A program made the position numbers and the translations under genes. The notes below the pieces were generated by a model. The model was not told the DNA's origin. It was given only the letters and a program-made list of their open reading frames with translations, and did no database searches. Below are positions 1-10,843 of a DNA stretch of 64,000 nt, piece after piece (position 1 is the stretch's first letter; each line of letters opens with the position of its first letter). This stretch comes from Phytophthora sp. 'mugwort' (taxonomy: Eukaryota; Oomycota; Peronosporomycetes; Peronosporales; Peronosporaceae): NCBI GenBank assembly GCA_033558025.1, contig JAUCEF010000007.1:10230001-10294000 (forward strand). The letters run 5' to 3'.

Positions 1-1
1 C

Positions 2-3000
2 CCGGAGCAGAAGAGCGGTGACGAGCGTTTTTTCATGCTGCCCGCTCTCGGTATAATCAGCATTCCCTTGGATTTGGTTGCTGCGGGTTCTTTTGCTATT
101 CGACAAACTGGAGAAACGGAGTGGAGTAATACGTTGGAACTTTCTGTCTCGGATCAGCGATCGTATAAGCGAATGACTCGGTTTGAGCAGCTCGAGGCCC
201 AGAAAGCCCTTCGTGGGGAAGGCAATAGCTCAGTTTCATCAGCAAAGCGTGTGAAGGAAAAGCTCGGTACCAATGCTGCCCTCCCCAGTCCGAACGATTT
301 TGCTCCTGCTGGGAAAGAAGTTGTGTATCCTTCGTCCAGTTGTATTGACAACCAGCCTACTGTTGTCATCGAAAAGATTTCTGCCAACAACCCCCACTTA
401 GGAACTTGGTGGTTGACAATTCAGCCGCAGCTGGTGCTTCATAATGTTCTTCCTTGCGGTGTTGAGTATGCAATTGTTCAGCCGGATGATTGCCCGGCAG
501 ACACACTGACCAGCAAGGGGGAGTTCCGCGTTGTGGACAACACCGGAAAGGACAAGAAGTCGCGAGCTGTGAAAACGCTGGGCCAGATCGACTACTTCGC
601 CTATGTGAATGAAGTAAACAGCCGCAAGATGTATGTCGAAAGCGGCAAGACAATTCAAGTATTCGGCCTGGATCTGAACAAGCCCGCATTGATGATGATG
701 CGACTTTGTGCGAGTGAGACAAATCGAGCGGCGACCTGGAGCGCGCCATTCTTGGTGCACCTTGAAGCCGATCGCGTATCGTTTAACGATGATGCGTTTG
801 AACTGCTGTTTGATGACGGCCCAAGTTTTGTTTTCCACCCCCAATGGGAGCTCAATGCTGCTCGCACAGTGTTCTTCTACTCGCCGTTCTGGATCCAAAA
901 CCGAAGCGGTTTGGACCTACGCTTCAAGCTGTCTCGTGGTCGCGTATGCACTATTGAGGAGCATCGAATGTTCTTCCCTGACGCCAAGGAAATTCCTCTG
1001 ATGGCAACTGCTCCGCCTGACAAGGCTCCGATTAGCCTCCGCCCATTCCAAGAGACTCCACGCATTTACGAAGGCGAATCATTGGTATCTGGAAAGACGA
1101 AAAAGTATTTGCCGAATTTCGACAAGTTGGGGTGGTCTGAGCCGGAGGATATGGCGACTGTGAGTAAAAAGGGAGAGCTACGCCCAAGTGGCTCAGGGAA
1201 TTACTCTTTTGTACTCGCATTTGAAGTTCGTGCTGCTCCCGCACAGTTCTTCCGGTCGAAAATCTTCGTAATCTCGCCACGATTTGTGTTCCTGAACCAC
1301 GTGCAACGACCACTGCAAATTACTCCCATTTTACTGGACAAGAAGGGAAATCGCGGTAGAAGCCGTTCGGAACAGACTAACTGCACCTTGAGGGAAGACG
1401 AGGCAATCGTGGTATATCGTCTTAGAGGTCCGGAGAAGTATGTGGCCGGGCTGCGTATTCGTGACATGGCCAGCGATACCCAAGATGTTGGTGAATGGAG
1501 TCCGAATTTGCCACTATTCAAGCTAGCATCGAAGCTGAGTGATCCAAATGTGTCCTGGAATATGTCGGAAGAGGCAGTGTTTTGGACACGTGGAAGCTTG
1601 GGTGATGGTCCTGTGTGCAGCGTGAGTTTACACGAGATGGCGGAGACAATATTCGCGACTGTGAGCGATATTTCGAGGAACCCGAATTACCGAATTGAGA
1701 ATCGCTCAACGCGCTACTCATTCCGTTACGTACAACATGGTGTGAAGACCGCAGAGGAAATTGTGTTGGGTCCTATGGAAAGCCATTCGTTTGCGTGGGA
1801 GGACCCGAAGGGTGATTTACAACTGCGTGTTACGGCGACACACTGGAAGGTGCCGACGTTGGTTGACTTCATGCAGATTGGGGAGGTGAAGAATGCACCC
1901 CAGGGCCTTTACGGTGAGGTTTACATCGATGTTTCTACGCGAGTATTTGCTATGGGAGACACCAAAGTGTATTCGGATGTTCGACAGCGTGCCACTGTAA
2001 GCGATTGGCTCAGCAACACGGTGATTGACGTTTCGATGCACGGAGTTGGAATTACACTGGTGGATGAGCAGCCCCAGGAGATTTTAAACATCACGATGGA
2101 AACCATTCGGTTTGACTCGAAGGCAGGGTCCCGCCGTGTTTCATTAATGGTTCATCATGTTCAATTCGATGACATGACTCCACACTCTGCGTACCCCGTC
2201 GTATTTGCTCCACTGGACAGTGGGTTCAATAGCGACAAGCGCGAAGGGTGGCTTCCTGGCGATGGCGAGAGACCATTCTTCACGCTCAGCTGTGAAACGC
2301 TCCCTCAAAGTGGCATTGTTATTGTGAATGATTTCGACTTGCAACTGGAGTCAATGGCAGTCAAATTGAACTTGGAGTACGTGATCGGGCTAAGCAACCT
2401 GATCTTCCAGTTTATCCCGGGGAGCGATGAGGCTACTATACTACAGCAAGGCGTGGAAGCCAAGAATGCGATGCTTGTGTTGAATGTGCCATTCCCGGAT
2501 GGCTCTGCTTCAGCTGGTATGCTGATGTATTTCAAACGCTGGCACATGAGTGCTTACGATTTCGAATTGGTGTTTGATTCGCTTCAAGAGGACAAGGGCG
2601 AAGGCATTTCTACAATTTTGGGCAATACCATGGGAAGTATTGTCGGCGGGATTGCTCACGTGACGCCAGAGTTCCACTTCGGCGAGATTTTCTACCATAA
2701 CCGCTTTTTCTACGAGTATGATTTGATGTATGATGTTGTACTCAAGATCGTGCACTCAGTGATTGGGCAGTGGTACAAGATTGTTGGCAGTGTGGAGATG
2801 TTGGGTGATCCAGTTGGCCTCGCTACAGATATTGTGGATGGTTTTGCGCTTGCTGCGCGTCAATTGAAGCGCGATGTGAAGGGTAAGAGCCGCAGGAAGG
2901 GCGAAAGTGCCGTGACTGTCGTTCAAACGGTATTTGGCATACCTCTGCGATCTATTGGAAAGGTGTCGAACGGTTTGGGTGACGTGGTCAAGAAGGCGAC

Positions 3001-4018
3001 ATATTTCGAGAGTCAAGAGGATCCGAACGAGCCTCGCCACATTCCTGAAGGTTTTGTACAGGGTGGCAAGGTGTTTGGAAAGAGTATTGCGTATGGAGTG
3101 ACAGGCTTTGTCAAGGAGCCTGTTCGTGGAGCTAAGAGTGGCGGTGTCAAGGGGTTCGCGAAGGGAGTTGGTCGTGGCACGTTGCAACTTGTGGCATGTC
3201 CTGTTGTTGGCACATTGGGTGTGGTTGAAAAATTGTCCCAGTCTGTGAATAACACGACGCATCTGATGGACGAGAAGCACTTTGAGGGGACTCGTCGACC
3301 TGCGCGAAATCTTCAAACGGGGTCGCTGAAGCAGCTTTCGGATTCAAACGTAATTACAGAAGTGGAGGTGCACTGCTTGTATGTTGACGGACTGCCTGAC
3401 AATGTGAACCCGAAGGTCGTGGTGCGCGTTTACTCACAGACGGATGGTTACCCTGCGAATGAGATTGGTGAGTACAAGTCGTCGACGGCACGACACACAG
3501 GTACACCCAAGTTTGACCAGTCCTGGCTGGTCGGTGTGACGTCTTTGGACACGTTTATTGAGGTGAATGTATATCACAAACGCAAGCCGCTCCCCAAGAA
3601 ACGCCTTGGTTTCGTCCGCTTGTCCATGGAGGACATTTACCGCGACTTTGAGGCGGTACCCGCAAAGCTATTGGCAGATACGAATGCCAAGATGCAGCTC
3701 AAGCGCCGCAAGCGAGTGCGTGGAAGTATCATCAGCAAGTTAGCTTCGGCCAGCGAGCGCCCCGTGGAGATTCGCGACGACTCGTGGCGTCAGCGGATCA
3801 GCCGCCCACCGAAATCGGGCAGCAGCATTTTGTCGGAGGATGAGGGCGAAGGGTTTGAGGACTATGATCAGGAAGTGAGCGTGTTGAGCGGGAATTCGAT
3901 CTGTCTCGATGGTACGTTCCCTCCCTCACCCGTTGGCATCCCGCTACAAGAGTGTGAATCGGACGCGAAGATTTACCTCAGCATCCGCTATGTGAACGAC
4001 ATGCGGCGGTACGCGTAA
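2..4018 (+). CDS. VPS13-family lipid-transfer protein, C-terminal part (5' end outside window)
   Basis: The frame is open from base 2 through the first Met at 35 to TAA at 4016-4018, so this is the C-terminal ~1,340 residues of a larger protein. VPS13 proteins are rod-like bulk lipid transporters at membrane contact sites. Counting from the Met at 35, an SHR-BD/VAB-type beta region starts near residue 270 (WIQNRSGLDLRF). The conserved VPS13 C-terminal block is near 820-1060, with HNRFFYEYDLMYDVVLKI, WYKIVGSVEMLGDPVG and the glycine-rich amphipathic stretch GFVQGGKVFGKS...GVGRGTLQ near 1005-1050. A C2-like domain follows near 1107-1205 and then an acidic Ser-rich tail. No intron is visible in this part. 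The N-terminal chorein domain would lie upstream. The family call is firm; which paralog it is cannot be decided. Confidence 0.9.
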   Translation, partial: PEQKSGDERFFMLPALGIISIPLDLVAAGSFAIRQTGETEWSNTLELSVSDQRSYKRMTRFEQLEAQKALRGEGNSSVSSAKRVKEKLGTNAALPSPNDFAPAGKEVVYPSSSCIDNQPTVVIEKISANNPHLGTWWLTIQPQLVLHNVLPCGVEYAIVQPDDCPADTLTSKGEFRVVDNTGKDKKSRAVKTLGQIDYFAYVNEVNSRKMYVESGKTIQVFGLDLNKPALMMMRLCASETNRAATWSAPFLVHLEADRVSFNDDAFELLFDDGPSFVFHPQWELNAARTVFFYSPFWIQNRSGLDLRFKLSRGRVCTIEEHRMFFPDAKEIPLMATAPPDKAPISLRPFQETPRIYEGESLVSGKTKKYLPNFDKLGWSEPEDMATVSKKGELRPSGSGNYSFVLAFEVRAAPAQFFRSKIFVISPRFVFLNHVQRPLQITPILLDKKGNRGRSRSEQTNCTLREDEAIVVYRLRGPEKYVAGLRIRDMASDTQDVGEWSPNLPLFKLASKLSDPNVSWNMSEEAVFWTRGSLGDGPVCSVSLHEMAETIFATVSDISRNPNYRIENRSTRYSFRYVQHGVKTAEEIVLGPMESHSFAWEDPKGDLQLRVTATHWKVPTLVDFMQIGEVKNAPQGLYGEVYIDVSTRVFAMGDTKVYSDVRQRATVSDWLSNTVIDVSMHGVGITLVDEQPQEILNITMETIRFDSKAGSRRVSLMVHHVQFDDMTPHSAYPVVFAPLDSGFNSDKREGWLPGDGERPFFTLSCETLPQSGIVIVNDFDLQLESMAVKLNLEYVIGLSNLIFQFIPGSDEATILQQGVEAKNAMLVLNVPFPDGSASAGMLMYFKRWHMSAYDFELVFDSLQEDKGEGISTILGNTMGSIVGGIAHVTPEFHFGEIFYHNRFFYEYDLMYDVVLKIVHSVIGQWYKIVGSVEMLGDPVGLATDIVDGFALAARQLKRDVKGKSRRKGESAVTVVQTVFGIPLRSIGKVSNGLGDVVKKATYFESQEDPNEPRHIPEGFVQGGKVFGKSIAYGVTGFVKEPVRGAKSGGVKGFAKGVGRGTLQLVACPVVGTLGVVEKLSQSVNNTTHLMDEKHFEGTRRPARNLQTGSLKQLSDSNVITEVEVHCLYVDGLPDNVNPKVVVRVYSQTDGYPANEIGEYKSSTARHTGTPKFDQSWLVGVTSLDTFIEVNVYHKRKPLPKKRLGFVRLSMEDIYRDFEAVPAKLLADTNAKMQLKRRKRVRGSIISKLASASERPVEIRDDSWRQRISRPPKSGSSILSEDEGEGFEDYDQEVSVLSGNSICLDGTFPPSPVGIPLQECESDAKIYLSIRYVNDMRRYA

Positions 4019-4218
4019 GTTGCACGAAGTGATAGCGCAACAGACAGTACGAAGCACAGTAATGTAGCGTCAGCAGTCGAAAGTCCATTTAATGCAAAAA
4101 AAGGATGCGTTTTCTGGTTTAACCTTTTAACGTCAATAGCACATACAGTACAGTATCCGCCTCTAAAAGTACTAATTGTACTTTTCAACGTTTGACTCGT
4201 CGTCGATCCGAGTCGAAG

Positions 4219-5593
4219 ATGGCGCAGCGACTGTCGACGGCCGTCGTGCATGGCGCGCTGCAGAGGTAAGACACTTCCATTGCCCTAGTTGGAGTTTATA
4301 CGTCGCTTACGTTGATTGTCATCTCTGCAGACTGCCATACGTGCGCACGGCGTCGGAGATCCAGGAAATGAAGTTCTGGCGGGCTTCCGTGCGCGAGAGC
4401 AACCGCATTACGGACCCCATCAAGCGCGCCAAGAACCTCACGTCGCGTCTCATCAACATGCAGCTAAGTAAACTTTCAAGAGTCACGCGTCAGGCCTCAC
4501 TGGACTTCCCATCGCTTAAGCGCATGCACCCGTTCGAGCGGGAGGTGGTGGTGCTCACGCTGGGTCAAGGCGCATACGAGAAGCACATTCAGAGGCTGCG
4601 CAAGGTGTACGCGACGCTGCACAACACGGGGAAACAATACGAACGCGAGTGCCAGGAGTTGCGTACCAAGCAGGAGGCGGTCGACTGTGGATTGCGCTGT
4701 ATTGAGGTACGAGACCGCCTGGAAGTGACGGGCATTTGGCCGCAGTGGCTGAAGTTCTTCTTTTGCTGTGATGCAGGGACTCAAGCAGGTTGTGGAAGAC
4801 AATGCGGGCACGCTACGGGAGGCGGCAAACATGGCCAAGATACTTCGTGGACTACCTCATGTGGACCTAGACAAACCCATTTTTGCGTTTGTTGGTGCCC
4901 CGAACGTTGGTAGGTTGAGTAGATTTGCTGTATCGGTAGTTGTATGATTTTCTCACACTATCATGGTATATGCTAACAGGAAAATCTTCATTAGTACGCG
5001 CTTTGTCGACTGCTTCTCCCGAGGTATTCAATGCTAGCTGGCCACAGTTTCTGTATCTAAAACACCAGCACAATTTTAACGCTTGGGATCTTCATTGTCC
5101 AGGTGGCTAACTACCCGTTTACGACACGAGGAATTACGATGGGTCACGTTTTTGTCGAGGGTATTTCGTACCAGGTATCGAGCGTATGACAGGGCCAGAT
5201 ATACCCACAGTATGAGCTCACACTTCGCCGCAATTTTTAAAACCGTTTTGCAGATTGCGGACACCCCTGGATTGATCTTTCGCCCAGACGAAAGCCGAAA
5301 TACCATCGAAAAGCTGGCGATCGCGATGATGGAGAAAACGCAAGCTGTACGTCGCACTGTTGGCTAGGAACCTTTTCTTTTGTTCTGAATTTATTCTTCG
5401 TGCTCGCTTGCAGTCGATCGGCTTTGTGTTCGACCCAACGGGCTCATCTGGCACGCCGACAGTCGACCAGATTCGGCTTCGCGACGAGCTTCGACATCGA
5501 GTGGCGGAAGCGCGTCCTGAACACAAGTGGATCGACATCATCTCGAAAATCGACCAGCCTTCAGATGATTTCGCGTTGCTGAAGGAGAGGTAG
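4219..5593 (+). CDS. NOG1-family (OBG/TRAFAC) GTPase, short form, 7 exons
   Basis: Exons are 4219-4265, 4331-4706, 4777-4909, 4980-5023, 5103-5174, 5254-5346 and 5414-5593. All six introns (65-79 nt) are GT-AG and the joined frame gives 314 residues. An all-alpha N-terminal domain of NOG1 type (residues ~15-140) precedes the G domain: G1 GAPNVGKS at 181-188, a switch with YPFTTRG, G3 DTPG at 227-230 followed by the NOG1-type RNTIE, and G4 as SKID at 299-302 instead of NKxD. Yeast and human NOG1 are about 650 residues and act in 60S ribosome assembly. This protein stops soon after G4, like archaeal and organelle-type relatives, so an organellar role is possible. The start at 4219 is chosen because it gives the 15-codon first exon that joins in frame. 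It begins 200 bp after the VPS13 gene on the same strand. Confidence 0.85.
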
Positions 5594-5967
5594 GAGTGAT
5601 AATCTTCCTTGTTTCTTTTTGTTTTCGACGTCCTTTGGCAGATAGCAAGGTTTTGATGTTGTCTGGGTGCCTTGCTTGATGCAGGCTCGGACAGTCGCCG
5701 TGTTTTTCAGCCTCAGCCCAGACGAACGAGGGCCTAGTGGAGTTGGGCGGCGGGATATGCCAAGTTTTGACCGAATCGGCTAGTGAGGACGGCTTCTTAA
5801 AGTAGTTAAGGTTATCCTGGTACAGGTTGTTAAGGTTTGGCATGAGCAAACCAAGCAGAAATATGACAAGTCCTTTTGATACAAAGTTGAAGTGCGAAAT
5901 GTGTTGGAATGGTGTGTCACGATTTTGAGACACAGTGTTGGTGGGCGCGTCGCGTCGCCTCTCAGTT

Positions 5968-5980
5968 GCTCATTTATTGA
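5968..5980 (+). promoter_or_regulatory. Oomycete initiator-like element before the phosphotransferase gene
   Basis: GCTCATTTATTGA lies 54 bp upstream of the ATG at 6034 and fits the oomycete initiator pattern (pyrimidine-rich, centred on TCATTT). It is a short motif, so this is a positional inference. The rest of the 440-bp gap 5594-6033 shows no gene. Confidence 0.4.
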
Positions 5981-6033
5981 GCAGAGAACAAGGCGCGGTT
6001 GGACGCTAGTGCGGCAGAGACCAAGCGAAGAAG

Positions 6034-7476
6034 ATGCTGGGGAAGAAGGCGCTGGAAGGCATCGCCGCCTACAAGTACAAGGCGTGAGTGGCTGTTGTGG
6101 ATAGTGAAGGGGGGGGGGGGAATGACACACTCACACATGTACCGCTGACACTGTTGCTCTCTTATGCTCTGCTGCTGCTGCTACTACAGGGGGTCGTACA
6201 CGCACCTGGATAATGTGCTTAACCACTACTGGACGTATTCTGTGAAGTTCCTGCCCATCTGGATGGCGCCCAACCTCGTGACAATGATTGGCACGGTCGT
6301 CATGATGTTCACGACAGTGGTGCAGCTCTACTATGCGCCGCACTTCACCGAGATCTGCCCCACTTGGGTGCGTGGCTTCGCTGCAGCTTGTGGCCACTTG
6401 TTGATGATCGGTGCTAACCTTCTGTGGACTGATGCAGGTCTACGTCCTCTCGGCGCTGGGCCTCTTCTTCTACCAGACCATGGACGCGCTGGACGGCAAG
6501 CAGGCGCGCCGAACGGGCGCCTCGTCCCCACTGGGCCAGCTCTTCGACCACGGCTGCGACGCAGTTTGCACGGTCTTTAACGTGCTGAGCGCCGCTGCCA
6601 CTTGTCAGGTGGGTGTCGGCCTACGCCCGTATATTGCGCTGTCGTCCGTGTCCATTGCGTTCTACCTCGCGCAATGGGAGGAGTATCATACGGGCGTCAT
6701 GAGCTGTGGCAATGGCTTCTATGGCGTCACGGAAGGACAACTAACGTTGGTAGCGGCTCATCTGCTAGCGGCATTCTTCGGCGCTGGTTTCTGGACGGAG
6801 GAGCTCCCGTTCGAGACCCCGTTTCCTGTGACCATGACAGACGTGCTCATTGGCGCGCTGGTGGCGAGTAACGTCCTTCTAGCGTACGGTAACATCTCGA
6901 ATGTGCTGCGGGCAGCCCCGGACGCGATCCCGCGTGATGAACTAGGCAACAAGCAGATCTCGAAGCCGCTTGCGATTTTCCAACTGATCCCCATTGCCAT
7001 CCTTCTAGCGCTGGGATCACTTTGGATTTGTGGTCCGGACGCGGAGAACTACGCGAACTACCCGGTGTTGTTTCTATTCCCCATTGGCATTGGCTACGTC
7101 TTCTTCTCGGTACGTTACATGATACGCTGTGGCGAATGTTTCTTTGAATTTGCATCATGTTGACGATTTTTGCTTGTTTGTGCTTCTTGTGCAGACGCGA
7201 ATGATCATGAGCCACATGTGCAAGATCCCGTTCACTCCTCAGCTGCGTGTGATTATCCCTTTCGGCTTTGTCATCTTCAACGCCTACGGGCCTGCTGTGG
7301 GAATCCTCGCAAAGCCGCTTATCCCGACTATTGTGGCATCGTCGATGTACATGATCTTCATCGTGGTGGTGTACCTGCACTTCGTCTCTGGTGTGGTGAA
7401 GGACATTTGCGACTTTCTCAACATTTTCCTTTTCAAGATCAAGCCCGTGACGGCTGAAACCGAGAAAACGAAGTAG
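6034..7476 (+). CDS. CDP-alcohol phosphotransferase (ethanolamine/choline phosphotransferase), 4 exons
   Basis: Exons are 6034-6083, 6190-6367, 6438-7109 and 7195-7476. The introns (106, 70 and 85 nt) are GT-AG, the first carrying a G homopolymer, and the product has 393 residues, the normal EPT1/CPT1 length. It makes phosphatidylethanolamine and/or phosphatidylcholine from CDP-ethanolamine/choline and diacylglycerol in the ER or Golgi membrane. The full CDP-alcohol signature DGxxAR(x8)G(x3)D(x3)D is present: D95 G96, A99 R100, G109, D113, D117. An N-terminal WMAPNLVT motif and several hydrophobic helices complete the fold. Substrate preference (ethanolamine versus choline) cannot be read from this. 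It converges with the SCY1-like gene 229 bp downstream. Confidence 0.92.
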
Positions 7477-7705
7477 TGTGGCGCTGCGCTAACAGGTCGT
7501 CTGCGTCTCATGCTTTCAAGATCATCGTCAAAATACAAGATTTGTACGCAGGCAATTGTGAGGTGGATCCACCGAGAGAGAGAATAGAGAGCGAGAGCGA
7601 AACGAAAGCAGCAGTAGGACGTATAGTTAGAGGCACAATACACTTGTGTCTAGTTCAAGACGCTCTCGTTACCGATGCTTGACGGTTGGGTAACCGCTTC
7701 ACTGT

Positions 7706-10696
7706 CTAGAAATCCCAATTCCAGTCATCTGCTTTTGCGTTAGACGTGGAATCCAGTTTCATCGCGCCCAAAGGCTCATGCTTCGTCTTGGTCTTCGCTT
7801 GAGCTTCTGCGCGACGTTCGGTTGCTGTTTTCCGCACCGTTGAAAGACCACTCGACGAACCTGGTGCGCTACCGGTAGAGAAAGATGAGGTTCTAGTGGA
7901 CATACTCAATCCGCTTATACCCTTCTGGGGACCCACGCTAAGAGTGCTGGTCTTGGGCACTGACACAGCGAGATCCAAGTCATCGTCCCCCCCCCAGTTC
8001 TCTTCCCCCCAAACAGTGTCACTATTCATCGCGAAAGAAGACGTCGCAGAAGTTGTATGCGTTGTGGAAGATGCCGAATTGGTACCCGTGTTGCGCGATA
8101 CAGTTAGCTTGACCGAGGATGACGAAGATGATAACGACGCAGACAGCGAAGATGCTGCTGGGGATGTAAATGACGAAGAGGTAGCCCCTCGTTTCACTGG
8201 CAACGATGAACCAAAACCTGAATTGGTACGCTTCGGACTATCCAGTCCATCCAGGTCATCCTCGTCACCCCAACCGTCCTCTGCTGTCAGATCATCTACC
8301 GGAAACGCGTTAAAGCTGTTATGCTTGGATGACGGCGCGGATGATAAGTTTACCCCATTGTTCTGGTCCTTGCTACCAGAAAAGGAAGATGATCGTGATG
8401 ACGTGGGAGCAGCCGACAATCCGGATGCAGACAATGAGGACGACGGACCACCGGATCCGACCAGCTTATTAACGTTCGAAGCAACAGCTGAGGATGCCCA
8501 TGCTGTCAAAGAGGAAGCATATCCACCCGAGCTGAGACCACCATTTGAAGGCGGTGGGGTAGCTCCACTTCTGACAGCATCGCCCACATGTTCACCCTCG
8601 CCTGATACGCGCTTCAATTCACGTTCCTTGGCTTCTAACTCCTCCCGAATCTTCATTTGGACAGCTTCGTCCATGACTTTCTTCATGAAAATATCAATCG
8701 AAGTTTTGGCTTGCTCTCGGACAGTAATGGACACGTCGAGAAGAAGGGGTGAGATCGCAGGGACGATGCTGCTAGCCATTCCTTGTGGTGTAAAATATTC
8801 CTACAACATGGGCACAATTTACATTAGCTTAACAGAACATTGTCTGCCCATAATCGTTTAGAGTTACTTCAATTACTTACTTGACATGCCGTCATTGAGC
8901 GAAGTCCAGCAAGGCGCGCGTGGGGAAACGGATCTTTTAGCGCTCTCGCGAACGCAGGAAACAGCACCTTCGGTCTTGTTACTTCATTGAGTTTGCTGGC
9001 AATCTTTCCCAAACAGATCGTGGTGTTAGTTCGGATAGCTGGTTCTGGGTCTGACTGTACATCAAACAATTTAGCTCAGTTAGATCAAAGCATCCGTTTC
9101 ATGCACACACATCATCCACTCAACGCACCTGCAGCTTTGCAAAATACTTCAAGACGCGGTTGTTGAGGTTGCTGTCCGTTAGCTTATCTGCAATGTGCAG
9201 CATTGCCTTAACAGTAAGCTCACGCAACACCGGAGCCGCGTCTGTAAAACCGCTGCACAGGTTGTCGAAGATAACCGAACTGTTGACAAGCTTTGCGTCG
9301 AAGTGGATAGTGAACTTCTCCATCATTTGAAGTAGTTGCACACGAACTGCACGATCATTGCAGCTAAACAGCTTGATGATTATCGGAAGCACTTCTGCCT
9401 TGAACTCCTCAGCTGACAGAGAACTACCTATCTGTACCATGGCCGGGAGCATGTGGCTGGCCGATGGGTCCAGTTTCACGGGTCCGTTCTTAGCACCAGT
9501 TGCTGCACCGAACTCCACAACCTGCTTCAATGCTGGTAGAATCTTGTGCACACCAAAACATCGGGGTAACGTCTCCAGGTTGGCGCAAAGTTCTTTGTAG
9601 AATGTCACCTTTTCGTCCGAGTCTTTCACGGCAAGATTCTCCAAGAATTCCATTCGTTTGATAAACGGCGTATCGAAATAACTGCAGCCCAGCATCTTCT
9701 GTGGGCTTGGTCGTCGCGCAGCATTATCGTCGATAGCCTTGCGGAACTGAGTCCGGATTGCCGGCGGGATATTTAAAGCTGTGGACACGTCACTCGATCG
9801 AAATTGGCCGTCATTAAAGACGTAGTACATGAGGCAGGCAAACGCCCACATGTCCACGCCATAGGATGGTCCTGTCGCCACCGCCTTCCAGTCGGAGTGT
9901 TGGCATTCTGAACAACGCACCAGTCAAAACAATATATAACTTGCTACACTACAGCTTTGCATCAATTGAAATAAAGGCTACACACCTGGTGACTTGTAAT
10001 TGACGTCCGCATACTGTTTGAAAGCCGTATAGATGTACGATGGGCCGTCGCTCGTTATCTCGGCTGTGAGCTCGAATCCCCCGAGTTTCCAATCTCCACC
10101 CTGATAATCAACTCAAACGTCCGTTAGAGTGACCTTAGCAGCTATCAACGCACTTACTACCAACGGAGTTGCACCTTGGTGACGAAGATACTCTGCGGTG
10201 TCAGTCGCCCGTGCAAGAGTTTACAGTCCACATTGATGAACTGCAGCGCCATGAGGATGCTGCGCAAGCCCCAAGAAACGCACATAGTGAACTCCTCACT
10301 GTTAGCGCCGTATTCCATGCGCAGCGCTGTGAGAAACTCAAAAAGCGGCATGACGTGCTCCGTGACGATAATCACGGGCCCGTTATTCGGTACCTCAGTG
10401 CCGTCTAGGTAGGCCAGAATGTTAGGGTGACGCAGCGTCTTGATACGGCGCAGCGCATTCTGAGTGAGTTGTCCCGCAGGCTGCCGCGACTTGAAAATGG
10501 ACACAGCGTGCGACGGGTCCTGCTTGCTCTTGCCCGAGTGCAACACGAAGTCTGGCAACCCCTCAAACACGACGCTTTCCCCCGCAGCGCCGCCCGCCGC
10601 CACGTTCCCGTCCATAGACGGTGTGTCAATCGAGTAGGACAGTCCACCCGTGGCGCTTGAGCCCACCAGACCCCCAAGCGTCTTGAGGAAGTTCAT
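7706..10696 (-). CDS. SCY1-like pseudokinase (SCYL1/Cex1 type) with HEAT repeats, 5 exons
   Basis: Exons in transcript order are 10696-10175, 10100-9986, 9907-9129, 9054-8881 and 8800-7706. All introns are GT-AG and the product has 894 residues. SCYL1/Cex1 proteins act in COPI Golgi-ER traffic and nuclear tRNA export. The kinase-like domain (~1-300) keeps IFK but has HGRL where HRD is expected and KLGGFEL where DFG is expected, so it should be catalytically dead, as in the family. HEAT-type helices follow (~330-620, including ICLGKIASKLN). From ~640 there is a Ser/Thr-rich low-complexity region with acidic WGDEDDLD and WGGDDDLD motifs and a DDWNWDF C-terminus. The start MNFLKTLGG is the family's usual N-terminus; an in-frame Met at 10780 is less likely. 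It lies 147 bp from the end of Ku70 on the same strand. Confidence 0.9.
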
Positions 10697-10843
10697 ATTC
10701 GCGGCTCGGTGCCTCCCTCCTCCTTCCTTCCTTGCGCCCCACGGGTGCCAAATTTTTTGGTGGAAGAAAAAACTCCCCACACACAGGATTGGTCAAAAAC
10801 ACAGTGTATTCATGCGACGTGTGCTGACAACGACTCGTACAAG

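Noticed and set aside
7896..8861. 321-codon plus-strand ORF
   Set aside because: Antisense of the Ser/Asp-rich tail of the SCY1-like gene; acidic low-complexity content is the mirror of that tail.
10697..10780. N-terminal extension of the SCY1-like kinase from an upstream Met
   Set aside because: The extra 28 residues are basic and unlike the family N-terminus, which starts at MNFLKTLGG.
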